Origin: Elusimicrobiota bacterium | Lineage (GTDB): Bacteria > Elusimicrobiota > Elusimicrobia > UBA1565 > UBA9628 | Assembly (NCBI GenBank): GCA_027452025.1 | Contig: DAIDHI010000091.1 | Location: 1 to 55,382, forward strand | DNA: 55,382 bases | Direction: 5' to 3' | In this document: positions 1 to 10,361 of the stretch, piece after piece | How the letters are laid out: every line of letters starts with the position of its first letter | Position numbering within the stretch: the stretch's first letter is position 1 | The notes under the pieces: generated by a model | Database searches by the model: none | The model's input: the letters and a program-made list of their open reading frames with translations, nothing else | Told to the model about the DNA's origin: nothing | Position numbers and translations under genes: made by a program

Positions 1-2
1 AG

Positions 3-887
3 CGCTTCATCAAGAACCTCTTCGGGCAGTTCGTCGCGCCGGAGGTCGTCGAGCAGCTGGCACGCAATCCTGAGAAGGTCAAGCTGGGCGGCGAGCGGCG
101 CGACATGAGCGTCTTCTTCCTCGACATCGCGCATTTTACGACCATCTCGGAGAAGCTGGGGGCCGAGGAGCTCATCAAGTTCCTCAACCACTACCTTTCG
201 CCCCTATCCGTCATCGTGCAGGGCGAGAGCGGCGTCGTCGACAAATATATCGGCGACTGCATCATGGCCTTCTGGAACGCGCCGCTGCCGGTGGACAATC
301 ACCGGGCGCGCGCTTGCCTGGCCGCGATCGCCTGCCAGGAGGCGATGCCTAAGCTGACGGCTCAGCTCGACGGACAGATCAAGCTGCCCGAGACGCCGGC
401 GGTCCGCATCGGCCTCAATTCCGGCGAGATGACCGTGGGCCTGACGGGCAGCGAGAAGAAGCTCGCCTATACGGTCATCGGCGACGAGGTCAATCTCGCC
501 TCCCGCCTGGAGGGCGCCAACAAGTTCTTCGGCTCCAAGATCATGGCGAGCGAAGACGTCTACCGCGGCGCCAGGCAGCTCGTCGAGGCGCGAGAACTCG
601 GGCGCGTACGGGTCGTCGGCAAGGAGCAGCCCGTGCGGGTCTACGAGCTCCTCGCCCGCAAGGGCGCGCTTTCGGCGCAGTGGCAGTCCGCCCTGCCGCA
701 TTACGAGCGCGGGCTGGAGCTGTTCGCCAAGCGCCAGTACGCGCAGGCCGCGGCGGCCTTCGAGGAAGTGGTCAAGATATTCCCCAAGGACGGCCCGGCC
801 GGTCTCTATCTCAACGCGGCGCGCGATTACGCGGCCATCCCTCCCGACGACAACTGGGACGGCGTATTCAACTTGACGGCGAAGTAG
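3..887 (+). CDS. Class III adenylate/guanylate cyclase, 5' end cut by window edge
   Basis: The C-terminal 294 codons of a class III nucleotidyl cyclase, expected to make cAMP (or cGMP) from the NTP. The frame is open from base 3, so the true start lies before the window. The segment just before the catalytic domain (FGQFVAPEVVEQL, NPEKVKLGGERRD) is the linker typical of CHASE2-cyclase membrane proteins. Catalytic landmarks are the metal aspartates in FLDIAHFTT and YIGDCIMAFW, and the signature TVIGDEVNLASRLEG. After the cyclase domain there is a helical tail of about 70 residues (HYERGLELFAKRQYAQAAAAF) that looks like a TPR unit, common in this subfamily. The next gene starts 4 bases after its stop. 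Substrate choice (ATP or GTP) is not certain from sequence alone. Confidence 0.9.
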   Translation, partial: RFIKNLFGQFVAPEVVEQLARNPEKVKLGGERRDMSVFFLDIAHFTTISEKLGAEELIKFLNHYLSPLSVIVQGESGVVDKYIGDCIMAFWNAPLPVDNHRARACLAAIACQEAMPKLTAQLDGQIKLPETPAVRIGLNSGEMTVGLTGSEKKLAYTVIGDEVNLASRLEGANKFFGSKIMASEDVYRGARQLVEARELGRVRVVGKEQPVRVYELLARKGALSAQWQSALPHYERGLELFAKRQYAQAAAAFEEVVKIFPKDGPAGLYLNAARDYAAIPPDDNWDGVFNLTAK

Positions 888-891
888 GGGC

Positions 892-1602
892 ATGCTGATT
901 TTTTGGCGTCTGCTCTTCGGCCATCTTCTCGCCGACTTCACGTTCCAGACCAACTTCGTCAACCGGTGGAAGCGCACGAGCCGCTGGGGCATGCTCGTTC
1001 ACTGCCTCATGCATCCCGCGCTCTACGCCGCCTTGACTTGGCCGTATCTCGGCTGGACCTGGGTCAAGCTGCCCGGGCTGCCGCTGACCGGCTGGGCCTG
1101 CGTCCTGATCGTCTTTGCCGCCCACTACCTCGAGGACCAGTGGCGGGTCTTCACGATCTTCAAGTATCACACGCCCGACAACACCCTCTACTTCGTGTGG
1201 GACCAGGTGATCCACTACGCCGTGATCTTCGCCGTCATCCCGCTCGGCGTCCAGGCGCCCGACGCCGCCCTGATGCCCGAGAAATGGCCGCTCTACGGCA
1301 TCCTCTTCGTCCTGGTCACCCACGCCTCCACGGTGTTCGTCTACTTCATCGAGAAGGACCTCTATGGCCGGGCCTTTCCGGGCGCGGGGGAGAAATACCT
1401 TTCCATGGCGGAACGCCTGGTCCTGGCGCTTTTGTTGCTGGTCCCCGGGCACGTCTGGCCTCTGCTGGCCCTGGGCTGGCTGTCCTTCATGCATTATTTG
1501 CGCGCGCGCCGGCTCATGGACCTGTCCTGGCTGAGCTTTTACCTCGGCGGAGGCGCGGCTCTGCTCTGCGGCCTGGCCGGGAGATTGATATACTACGCTT
1601 GA
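892..1602 (+). CDS. DUF3307 family integral membrane protein
   Basis: A 236-residue hydrophobic protein opening with MLIFWRLLFGHLLADFTFQT, the characteristic start of DUF3307 proteins (conserved GHLLADF, then the FV-RWK region). Several membrane helices follow, and a histidine/aspartate-rich segment (AAHYLEDQWR, VWDQVIHYAVIF) sits between helices. The function of the family is not established; some members are linked to phage defence or nucleotide signalling islands, but nothing here shows that. It starts 4 bases after the cyclase stop with a purine-rich AGTAGGGG ribosome site, so the two are probably co-transcribed. The next start codon follows its stop by one base. Confidence 0.8.
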   Translation: MLIFWRLLFGHLLADFTFQTNFVNRWKRTSRWGMLVHCLMHPALYAALTWPYLGWTWVKLPGLPLTGWACVLIVFAAHYLEDQWRVFTIFKYHTPDNTLYFVWDQVIHYAVIFAVIPLGVQAPDAALMPEKWPLYGILFVLVTHASTVFVYFIEKDLYGRAFPGAGEKYLSMAERLVLALLLLVPGHVWPLLALGWLSFMHYLRARRLMDLSWLSFYLGGGAALLCGLAGRLIYYA

Positions 1603-1603
1603 T

Positions 1604-2738
<1,135 letters not shown>

Positions 2739-2752
<14 letters not shown>

Positions 2753-4247
2753 AACCTCGTTTGCCCTCGGCTCGCGCGTCGGCCTGCAGGACCTGACCGA
2801 CGTCGCCTCCGGCGCGCGCGGCGTGCGCCTGCCGCCCGCCGCCCGCGCCCGCATGGAGTCGGCCCGGCGCCGGCTGCTGGCCGCCGCTTCTCGCGGCCGC
2901 CCGGTCTACGGCGTCAACACGGGGTTCGGCGAGCTCGCCTGCCGCCGCATCCCGGACCAGCAGCTGGCCAAGCTCCAGCAAAACCTCGTGCGCAGCCACG
3001 CCTGCGGCGTCGGCGAGCCGCTGGACGAGGCCGAGGCGCGGGCGATCCTGTTCCTGCGGGCCAACGAGCTCGCGCGGGCCTTTTCCGGAGCCCGGCCGGC
3101 GCTGGCCGAGCTTATGGCCAAGCTCATCAACTCGGGCGCGGCCCCGCTCATTCCCAGCCGGGGCTCGGTGGGCGCCAGCGGCGACCTCGCGCCCCAGGCG
3201 CACATGGCCTTGCTCTTGCTCGGCGAGGGCGCGGGGCTCCTGAAAGGCCGAGCCGTCCCGGGAAGCGAGATCCTCCGGCGCCTGCGCCTCAAGCCCGCCG
3301 TCCTCGAGGCCAAGGAGGGCCTGGCCCTGCTCAACGGCACGCAGGCCATGCAGGCCGTGGGGGGGCTGGCTCTGCGGCAGGCGTTCAGCGTTTGGGGCGC
3401 CGCTCAACTGGCCGGCGCCATGAGCCTGGAAGCCATGACCGGCACCCCCGTGCCTTTCGACGAGGCCGTCCACCGCCTCAAGCCCCACCCCGGGCAGCTC
3501 GCCGCCGCGCGCGGCCTGCGCGAGCTGTTGTCCGGCAGCGCCATCCGCCAGTCCCACATCCGCAACGACCCGCGCGTGCAGGACCCCTACAGCCTGCGCT
3601 GCATGCCCCAGGTCCACGGCGCCGTCCTCGACCAGCTCGAGCACGCCCGCCGCACGCTCGAGACCGAGATGGCCAGCGTGACCGACAATCCGCTCGTCGT
3701 GGGCGCGCGGGTGATCTCCGGCGGCAATTTCCACGGCCAGGCGTTGAGTCTGGTGTTCGACTTGGCCGCCATCGCCATGACGGCGCTCGGCGGCATCTCC
3801 GAGCGGCGCATCTTCCAGCTCATCTCGGGTAACGCGCCGGGTCTTTCTCCGTTCCTGGCGAGCAATCCGGGCCTGGAATCCGGCTGGATGATCCCGCAGG
3901 TGACTGCGGCCGCCCTGGCCTCGGAGAACAAGGTCCTGGCCCATCCCGCCTCCGCCGACTCGATCCCGACGTCGGCCAACAAGGAGGACTTCGTCAGCAT
4001 GGGCATGGGCGCGGCGCTCAAATTCAAGCGCGTCGTCTTCAACACCGCGCAGATCGCCGCCATCGAGCTGTTGTGCGCCGCCGAGGGCGTGGAAGTCCAC
4101 CGGCCGCTGACGCCGGGCCGCGGCGTCGGCCGGGGTCTGGCGCTCGTGCGCCGTCAGGCCCCGCCCTCGAGGGGCGACGAGGTCTTCAGCGCCCGCCTGG
4201 AGCGCGTGCGAGACGCCGTCCTCCGCGGCTGCTTCGACGAGGTCTAG
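2739..4247 (+). CDS. hutH: Histidine ammonia-lyase
   Basis: Removes ammonia from L-histidine to give trans-urocanate, the first step of histidine utilisation. The 502-residue length matches the family. The MIO electrophile precursor Ala-Ser-Gly is visible in [12 protein letters not shown] (about residues 146-148), and the active-site tyrosine region reads [10 protein letters not shown]. The downstream [14 protein letters not shown] segment is also diagnostic. The predicted start is a TTG inside the end of the thiolase gene; no better in-frame start exists before the conserved region. It is followed 4 bases later by hutU. Confidence 0.95.
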
Positions 4248-4251
4248 CGAC

Positions 4252-5925
4252 ATGCTCATGCCCGCTCCCCAACCCAGGCTCAAAGGCGCGCCTCGCGGCC
4301 GCAAGCTTTCCTGCCGCGGCTGGCAGCAGGAGGCGGCGCTGCGCATGCTCCTCAACAACCTGGACCCCGCCGTCGCGGAGCGCCCGGAGGACCTGGTCGT
4401 CTACGGCGGGCGCGGCAAGGCGGCCCGCAACTGGGACTGCTTTCACGCCATCGTGCGCTCGCTCAAGGCGCTGCAGGACGACGAGACTCTCCTCGTGCAG
4501 TCCGGCAAGCCCGTGGGTGTTTTCCGTACGCACGAGGAGGCGCCCCGCGTCCTCATCGCCAACTCGAATCTCGTCGGCAAGTGGGCCACCTGGGACGTCT
4601 TCAACGAGCTGGAGAAGAAGGGTCTGATGATGTATGGCCAGATGACGGCCGGCTCCTGGATCTACATCGGCTCCCAGGGCATCGTCCAGGGCACTTACGA
4701 GACCTTCGCCTCGGCGGCGCGCAAGCACTTCGGCGGCTCTCTTCAGGGACGCCTGGTGGTCACCGCGGGCCTCGGCGGCATGGGGGGAGCCCAGCCGCTG
4801 GCCGCCGCGATGAACGGCGCGGCGTTTCTCGGCGTCGAGGTCGACGCCAAGCGCATCGAGATGCGCCTCAAGACCCGCTATCTCGACTTCATGGAGACCG
4901 ACCTGGACGCGGCGCTCTCTCGGGTGCTGGAGGCCAAGCGCGCCGGGCGGGCCGTCTCCGTCGGGCTGCTCGGCAACGCCGCCGACGTCATCCCGGAGTT
5001 GGCGAGGCGCAAAGTCGAGATCGACCTGCTCACCGACCAGACCTCCGCCCACGACCCGCTCGTCGGCTATATCCCCAAGGGCGTCACGCCGGCCTCGGCC
5101 GCGACGCTTCGCGCCGCCAACCGCGAGGATTACCTGCGCCGCGTCATGGACTCGATCGCCGAGCACGTGCGGGCCATGCTCGAGCTCAAGCGCGCCGGAG
5201 CCGTGACCTTCGACTACGGCAACAACATCCGCACCATGGCCTACCAGGCCGGCGTGCGCGACGCCTACGAAATCCCGGGCTTCGTCCCGGAATTCATCCG
5301 GCCGCTGTTCTGCCAGGGCAAGGGTCCCTTCCGCTGGGCCGCCTTGTCGGGCGATCCGGCCGACATCGCCCTCACCGATGCCGAGGCGCTCAAGCTCTTT
5401 GCCGAGGACGAGGCCCTCTGCCGCTGGATCGCCTTGGCCGGGCGAAAGATCGCCTTCCAGGGGCTTCCGGCGCGCATCGCGTGGCTGGGCCTCGGCCAGC
5501 GCGCGGAGATGGGCCTGCGCATGAACCATCTGGTCAGGAAGGGGAAGATCTCCGCGCCCGTCGTCATCGGCCGCGACCACCTCGACACCGGCTCGGTGGC
5601 CAGCCCTTATCGCGAGACGGAGGGCATGAAGGACGGCAGCGACGCCGTGGCCGACTGGCCGGTCTTGAACGCCCTGCTCAGCACCGCCTCCGGCGCCTCG
5701 TGGGTCAGCTTTCATCACGGCGGGGGCGTCGGCATCGGCTACTCGCTGCACGCCGGCCAAGTGACGGTCGCCGACGGCACCAAGATGATGGACAAGCGCC
5801 TGGAGCGCGTGCTGACCAACGATCCCGCTCTCGGCGTCGCCCGCCACGCCGACGCCGGCTACGACGAGGCCGTCGCCGTCGCCAAAAAGAAAAAGCTCAA
5901 GATTCCCATGCTCGGAGGCAAATAG
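4252..5925 (+). CDS. hutU: Urocanate hydratase
   Basis: Converts urocanate to 4-imidazolone-5-propionate using NAD+ as an electrophile. It has 557 residues, the usual length. Diagnostic blocks are [18 protein letters not shown], the NAD-binding [12 protein letters not shown], the [16 protein letters not shown] segment, [20 protein letters not shown] and the C-terminal [13 protein letters not shown]. It lies 4 bases after hutH and 2 bases before yajQ. Two start ATGs (residues 1 and 3) are possible. A long reading frame overlapping it in another phase is a GC-rich shadow. Confidence 0.96.
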   Translation: MLMPAPQPRLKGAPRGRKLSCRGWQQEAALRMLLNNLDPAVAERPEDLVVYGGRGKAARNWDCFHAIVRSLKALQDDETLLVQSGKPVGVFRTHEEAPRVLIANSNLVGKWATWDVFNELEKKGLMMYGQMTAGSWIYIGSQGIVQGTYETFASAARKHFGGSLQGRLVVTAGLGGMGGAQPLAAAMNGAAFLGVEVDAKRIEMRLKTRYLDFMETDLDAALSRVLEAKRAGRAVSVGLLGNAADVIPELARRKVEIDLLTDQTSAHDPLVGYIPKGVTPASAATLRAANREDYLRRVMDSIAEHVRAMLELKRAGAVTFDYGNNIRTMAYQAGVRDAYEIPGFVPEFIRPLFCQGKGPFRWAALSGDPADIALTDAEALKLFAEDEALCRWIALAGRKIAFQGLPARIAWLGLGQRAEMGLRMNHLVRKGKISAPVVIGRDHLDTGSVASPYRETEGMKDGSDAVADWPVLNALLSTASGASWVSFHHGGGVGIGYSLHAGQVTVADGTKMMDKRLERVLTNDPALGVARHADAGYDEAVAVAKKKKLKIPMLGGK

Positions 5926-5927
5926 CC

Positions 5928-6428
5928 ATGCCCAGCGAATTTTCTTTCGACGCCGTCAGCGAAGTGGACCTGAATCTCGTCGGCGAGTCCATCCAGGTCG
6001 CCATGAAGGAGATCGGCAACCGCTTCGACTTCAAGGACGCCAACGCCTCGCTCGAGCTCAACGCAAAGGACAAGAAGATCATCGTGCGCGCCAAGGACGA
6101 GGGGCGCGTCAATTCGGCCTGGGACGTGCTGGCCACGCGCATGGCCAAGCGCGGGCTGCCGCTCAAGAACTTCAAGAGGGCCGACAAGATCGAGCAGGCC
6201 CTGGGACAGACGGCGCGCCTCGACGTCGTCGTCCAGGCCGGCATCCCCACCGACAAGGCCAAGCAGATGGCGGCGGCCATCAAGGAGCGCAAGCTCAAGG
6301 TCAACGCCCAGATCCAAGGCGAACAGCTGAGGGTGACGAGCAAGTCCAAAGACGAGCTCCAAGCCGCCATGGCGCTTCTGCGCCAGGGCAGCTGGGACGT
6401 CGAGCTGCAGTTCAAGAACTTCCGCTAG
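5928..6428 (+). CDS. yajQ: YajQ family nucleotide-binding protein
   Basis: A 166-residue protein covering the whole YajQ/DUF520 family: MPSEFSFDAVSEVDLNLV at the N terminus, RFDFKD, the AGIPTDKAKQMAAAIK helix and the conserved C-terminal SWDVELQFKNFR. Family members bind nucleic acids or nucleotides; one Xanthomonas member binds c-di-GMP. The in-phase reading frame is open far upstream, through hutU, but homology starts exactly at the ATG at 5928, two bases after the hutU stop. Its presence between hutU and hutI has no obvious metabolic reason. Confidence 0.93.
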   Translation: MPSEFSFDAVSEVDLNLVGESIQVAMKEIGNRFDFKDANASLELNAKDKKIIVRAKDEGRVNSAWDVLATRMAKRGLPLKNFKRADKIEQALGQTARLDVVVQAGIPTDKAKQMAAAIKERKLKVNAQIQGEQLRVTSKSKDELQAAMALLRQGSWDVELQFKNFR

Positions 6429-6439
6429 CCGAAGCCCGA

Positions 6440-7705
6440 ATGGCGCGCCACCTGATCCTCAACGCGGGGCAGCTGCTGACGATGGCCGGCCCCGACGCCG
6501 CCCGCCGCGGCCGCGAGATGGCCTCGGTGGGCCTGGTGCGGGACGGGGCCGCGCTCGTGGAGGACGGGATCATCCTGGCCGCGGGCCTGAGAGACATCGT
6601 CCTGCGCCACGACAAGGCGGCCTCCGCCAAGATCGTCGACGCGGGAGGCCGGGTGGTGCTGCCGGGCTTCGTCGACAGCCACGCGCATCCGATCTTCGCC
6701 TCGCCGCGGCTTTCCGACTTCGAGGCGCGTCTCAAGGGCGCGACCTACGCCGAGATCGCGCAAAGCGGCGGCGGCATCCTGTCGACGGTCAATGGGGTGC
6801 GCGGCGCCCGCCAGGAACAGCTGGCCGCGGGCTTGGCGCGCTGGGCGCAGCGATTCCTCGAGTGCGGCACCACCACCCTGGAAGCCAAGTCCGGCTACGG
6901 CTTGGATCTCGAGACCGAGATCAAGATGCTGCGCTCCGTCGCGGGCGCAGGCGGCCAGACGCCCTTGCAGCTCGTGCCCACCCTGCTCGGCGCCCACGCC
7001 CTGCCGCCGGAGCTCAAGGATCGGCGGGAGGATTACGTGAAGCAGGTCTGCGAGGAGATGATCCCGGCCGCGGCCCGCGAGAAGCTCGCACGCTTCGTCG
7101 ACGTATTTTGCGAGCAGGGCTTCTTCACTCTGGAGGAGGCCGCGCGCATCCGCGAGGCGGCCGCGCGCGCGGGACTCGGGTTCAAGATCCACGCCGAGCA
7201 GCTCTCGCGCAGCGGCAGCGTCGGCATGGCGGTCAAAGGGCTGGCTGTCTCCGCCGACCACCTCGACTGCGCCGACGCCTCGGATATCAAGAATCTGGCC
7301 GAAGGCCAAACGGTCTCCTGCCTGGTCCCGGGCTCCAACTATTTCCTGGGCAAGCCCTATCCGCCCGCGCGGCGGCTCATCGACGGGGGCGCCGCCGTCG
7401 CCTTGGCGACCGATTTCAATCCCGGCACCTGCCCCTGCTGGGACATGCGCATGATCCTCTCCATCGCCTGCACGCAGATGAAAATGACGCCGGCCGAGGC
7501 CCTGACCGCCGCCACCGTCAACGGCGCTTGGGCGTTGGGCCTGGGCAAAAGCCACGGCTCGCTCGAGCCGGGGAAAGCCGGCGACCTCATCTGCTACGAC
7601 GCCGAGGATTACCGGGAAATTCCCTACTACTTCGGCTCGACCGGCGTCGTCTGGACCATGAAGCGCGGGGCCGTCGTGCATTCAACGGAAGCTCCGCGGC
7701 TGTAA
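6440..7705 (+). CDS. hutI: Imidazolonepropionase
   Basis: Hydrolyses 4-imidazolone-5-propionate to N-formimino-L-glutamate, the third histidine-degradation step. It is a 421-residue amidohydrolase with the metal-binding HxH in GFVDSHAHPIFAS, the EAKSGYGLDLETE substrate block, the metal histidine in FKIHAEQL, the SADHLDCAD block and the catalytic-aspartate region LATDFNPGTCP. The stop codon shares one base with the start of the following membrane protein (TAATG), so the two are translationally coupled. Confidence 0.96.
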   Translation: MARHLILNAGQLLTMAGPDAARRGREMASVGLVRDGAALVEDGIILAAGLRDIVLRHDKAASAKIVDAGGRVVLPGFVDSHAHPIFASPRLSDFEARLKGATYAEIAQSGGGILSTVNGVRGARQEQLAAGLARWAQRFLECGTTTLEAKSGYGLDLETEIKMLRSVAGAGGQTPLQLVPTLLGAHALPPELKDRREDYVKQVCEEMIPAAAREKLARFVDVFCEQGFFTLEEAARIREAAARAGLGFKIHAEQLSRSGSVGMAVKGLAVSADHLDCADASDIKNLAEGQTVSCLVPGSNYFLGKPYPPARRLIDGGAAVALATDFNPGTCPCWDMRMILSIACTQMKMTPAEALTAATVNGAWALGLGKSHGSLEPGKAGDLICYDAEDYREIPYYFGSTGVVWTMKRGAVVHSTEAPRL

Positions 7706-9621
7706 TGAGCTGGCGCCGCGCGCCGCTGCTTTTCGGCCTGGCGCTGCTCGCGTCGTGGCTGGTCAACGTCCCGGCGCTTTCCAGCATCCGGCTCGACCCC
7801 GACAGCCTCAACGCGATGTCGGCTTTCTTCACGGCCCGGACCCCGTTGGGGGGGGAGCTGAGGTGGCTGGCCGCCAGCCGCGGGCTTTTCAGCGGGAATG
7901 AGCAGGCGACGAACTTCCTCTATTGGCTCGCCTACGGCCCTCTGGGCGCCAGGGGCCCGGCTGGCTTCCGCTGGCTGGAGGTCGCCTTTCAAGCGGCGGA
8001 CGGATTTCTGGTGATGATCGCGGCCGAGCTCTGGGTCGGCGGAGTCTGGGGCGTCTTCGCCGGGCTGGCCTTTCTGCTGGCGCCGATCCATGGCATGAAT
8101 TGGAGCTGCATGGGCTTGCCCCATTACGCGGCCGCCTTCCTTTGCTTGCTCGGCCTGCTCTGGCATGCGCGCCACCGGGAGTCCGTCAAGGGCGCGGCGC
8201 ACGTCGTCGGGGTGCTCGCCTTCTGCTGCCTTGCCGCCTTCGCCAAGGAGAGCGGCTGGATGCTGCCGGTCTTGCTCGCCGCCTTCGAGGCGGCTCAACG
8301 GCGCAGCCGTTGGCGTTGGGTCCCGGGCGCCGCCTGCGCCCTCGCCGTCTGCTTCGTGGCGCGCCGGGGGTGGGGCGAGGCTTGGCGCTGGCCCGCGCCG
8401 GTTCCGGTCACGGCCGCCTGGGTCGCCGTCCTGGCTGCGGGGGGCGCGCTGCTGCGGCTCAAGACTCAAGCGCCTTGGCGGCGCTGCGCCGCCTTCGGCT
8501 TGTGGTGGTGCGCGGGCGGCCTTCTGCCCGTCTCCGGCCTGCTGCCGGTCAAGCTTCCCCAATATATCCACGGCCTGTCGCCCCGCTATCTCATCCTGCC
8601 GGCGGCGGGCGCGGCCTGGGCCTTGGCCGCCGTGGGGCAGGAGTGGCGGCGTCGCGGCGGCCGAAGAGGCCCGGTCTTGGCGGCGGCGGGCCTGCTGGGG
8701 TTCATGAGCTGGTCCTCGCTGCCGGCCCGCGGCGCGCGGGCGCAAGAGACGACCTTCGTGCGCCGGGAGCTGGCGGGCTGCCTCCAGCCGTCCTTGACCT
8801 GGAACTGCCTGGCGGCGGCCCGCTCCCTGCCGCTGCTGGCCGGCCGTTCTCCCGAAGCGTTCGCGGCCGCGCGCGGAGGGCTGCGGGCCTCTCTGGGACC
8901 GGAGAACGCGGACGCCTTCCTCGCTTTCTTCACGCGCGACCCTTTCGACGCGGGCTCGGCGCGATGGCGCTGCGCGGCCCAAGCCGGCATGGACGGCAGC
9001 CCTCTCGTCGGATGCATCGCGGCGTGGCAGGCCCATGCCGAGGCGGGCCTCGCTTTGCGCGCGGGGCGAGCCTCCGATGCCGCGTCCGCGCAGGCGCGGG
9101 CGACGGCCGCTTGGCCGGAGTTTGCCGAAGCCTGGGCCCAAAGAGCTTCGCTGGATCGCGCTCTCGGGCGCCGGGACCTGGCCCGCGCCGAGGCCTACCG
9201 GGCGGCGCTTTGCCCGATGGCCGACTTCGTCCTCCCCGATTTGCCCTGGGCGGGAAAGCGCTTCGCGCGCCTTAAACGGCACAGCCGAGCCTGGATCGAT
9301 GGGCGCAGCCCCTTGCGGTTGGACGGCCTGGGCCTTCAGGACCTCGAGAGCATCGCTGAGGTCGACCCTGACGACGAAGACCTGCTGCGCGAGGCGGCGT
9401 TGAGGCTGCAGGAGGCGGGGCAGCCGCACAGGGCCAGCCGGATCCTGTTGAAATTGGCGCTGCGCCAGCCGCGCAACGCCGTCGCCTGGAGCGACCTCGG
9501 GGTGGCCGAGGCGCTGGCGGGCCGCGACGACCGGGCGCGCGCGGACCTGCGCCGGGCGCTGGCCCTCGATCCGAGCCTGCGGGAGGCCGCTCGCAGCCTG
9601 GCGGCTCTGGAGGGGCGATGA
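7705..9621 (+). CDS. Polytopic membrane protein with C-terminal TPR-like region
   Basis: A 638-residue protein not assignable to a named family. The first ~345 residues form many hydrophobic helices with short loops, resembling the membrane half of dolichyl-phosphate-mannose-type or O-antigen-type transferases. An early acidic loop (SSIRLDPDSLNAMS) is compatible with, but does not prove, a GT-C active site. The remaining part is soluble and helical, ending in a recognisable TPR pair (AVAWSDLGVAEALAGRDDRA, ADLRRALALDPSLREA). The start ATG overlaps the hutI stop, and the same phase is open upstream only as a shadow of hutI. It overlaps the next gene through ATGA. It is an unexpected member of a hut operon. 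Confidence 0.75.
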   Translation: MSWRRAPLLFGLALLASWLVNVPALSSIRLDPDSLNAMSAFFTARTPLGGELRWLAASRGLFSGNEQATNFLYWLAYGPLGARGPAGFRWLEVAFQAADGFLVMIAAELWVGGVWGVFAGLAFLLAPIHGMNWSCMGLPHYAAAFLCLLGLLWHARHRESVKGAAHVVGVLAFCCLAAFAKESGWMLPVLLAAFEAAQRRSRWRWVPGAACALAVCFVARRGWGEAWRWPAPVPVTAAWVAVLAAGGALLRLKTQAPWRRCAAFGLWWCAGGLLPVSGLLPVKLPQYIHGLSPRYLILPAAGAAWALAAVGQEWRRRGGRRGPVLAAAGLLGFMSWSSLPARGARAQETTFVRRELAGCLQPSLTWNCLAAARSLPLLAGRSPEAFAAARGGLRASLGPENADAFLAFFTRDPFDAGSARWRCAAQAGMDGSPLVGCIAAWQAHAEAGLALRAGRASDAASAQARATAAWPEFAEAWAQRASLDRALGRRDLARAEAYRAALCPMADFVLPDLPWAGKRFARLKRHSRAWIDGRSPLRLDGLGLQDLESIAEVDPDDEDLLREAALRLQEAGQPHRASRILLKLALRQPRNAVAWSDLGVAEALAGRDDRARADLRRALALDPSLREAARSLAALEGR

Positions 9622-10361
9622 GGCGCGGGCGGCTCAAGGTCCTGCTTTTCGACGTGGACGGGACGCTGGTGAGGGCGGGGGGCGCCGGGCGCAAGGCGTT
9701 GAACCGCGCGGCCTTCGAGCTCTACGGCAAGCGCGATGCCTGCAGCGAAGTCAGCCTCGCCGGGCGCACCGATCTCTGGAACTTCAAGGCCGTCTACCGC
9801 AAGGCCACGGGCCGGCCTCCGCGGGCGGGGCAAGTCGAACGCCTGCATGAGCGCTATCTCGAGCTCCTGCCCCGCTACGTGAAGGCCGCCATGCGCAACG
9901 ACGATTACGTGCTGCCGCGAGGCATCAAGAGCCTCCTGCGGCGCTTGAGCGGATACCGGGGCGTGCTGCTGGGGCTTGGCACCGGGAACATGGAGAGAGG
10001 CGCGCGCATCAAGCTGGAGCCTTCGGGCTTCAACGCGTATTTCCTGTTCGGCGGCTACGGCTCCGACGCCTTTCACCGGCCGACGCTTCTCAAGCGCGCC
10101 GTGGCGCGGGCGGAGAAGCTGGCGGGCCGCCGCATCCAGCCGGCCGACGTCTTCGTCATCGGCGACACGCCTCTGGACGTGGCGGCCGGAAAGAAGGCAG
10201 GATTTAAGACGATCGCCGTGGGAACCGGGTTTTCCGCCTGGCCGGAGCTGGTCGCGTCGAATCCGGACCACTTGGCGAGGGATTTCACGAGGATAGGCCA
10301 ATGGCTCAAATGGTTCGGGATCAGCACGAGATCGTCGGCGCCGACGAGGCGCGGGCGCTAG
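9618..10361 (+). CDS. HAD superfamily hydrolase (phosphoglycolate phosphatase-like)
   Basis: A 247-residue haloacid-dehalogenase phosphatase with motif I in LLFDVDGTLVRAGGAG (nucleophile and acid aspartates), a helical cap, and motif IV in VFVIGDTPLDVAAGKKAG. Family members hydrolyse small phosphorylated metabolites such as 2-phosphoglycolate or sugar phosphates; the exact substrate cannot be read. The start overlaps the stop of the upstream gene (ATGA). The C-terminal ~20 codons overlap the start of the aldehyde dehydrogenase by 61 bases, unusually long, so either the HAD tail is extended or the dehydrogenase starts a little later (ATG at 10310). Confidence 0.85.
   Translation: MRRGRLKVLLFDVDGTLVRAGGAGRKALNRAAFELYGKRDACSEVSLAGRTDLWNFKAVYRKATGRPPRAGQVERLHERYLELLPRYVKAAMRNDDYVLPRGIKSLLRRLSGYRGVLLGLGTGNMERGARIKLEPSGFNAYFLFGGYGSDAFHRPTLLKRAVARAEKLAGRRIQPADVFVIGDTPLDVAAGKKAGFKTIAVGTGFSAWPELVASNPDHLARDFTRIGQWLKWFGISTRSSAPTRRGR

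Noticed and set aside
4186-5847. Long minus-strand open frame opposite hutU
   Set aside because: Same reason: opposite-strand shadow of a strongly conserved gene.
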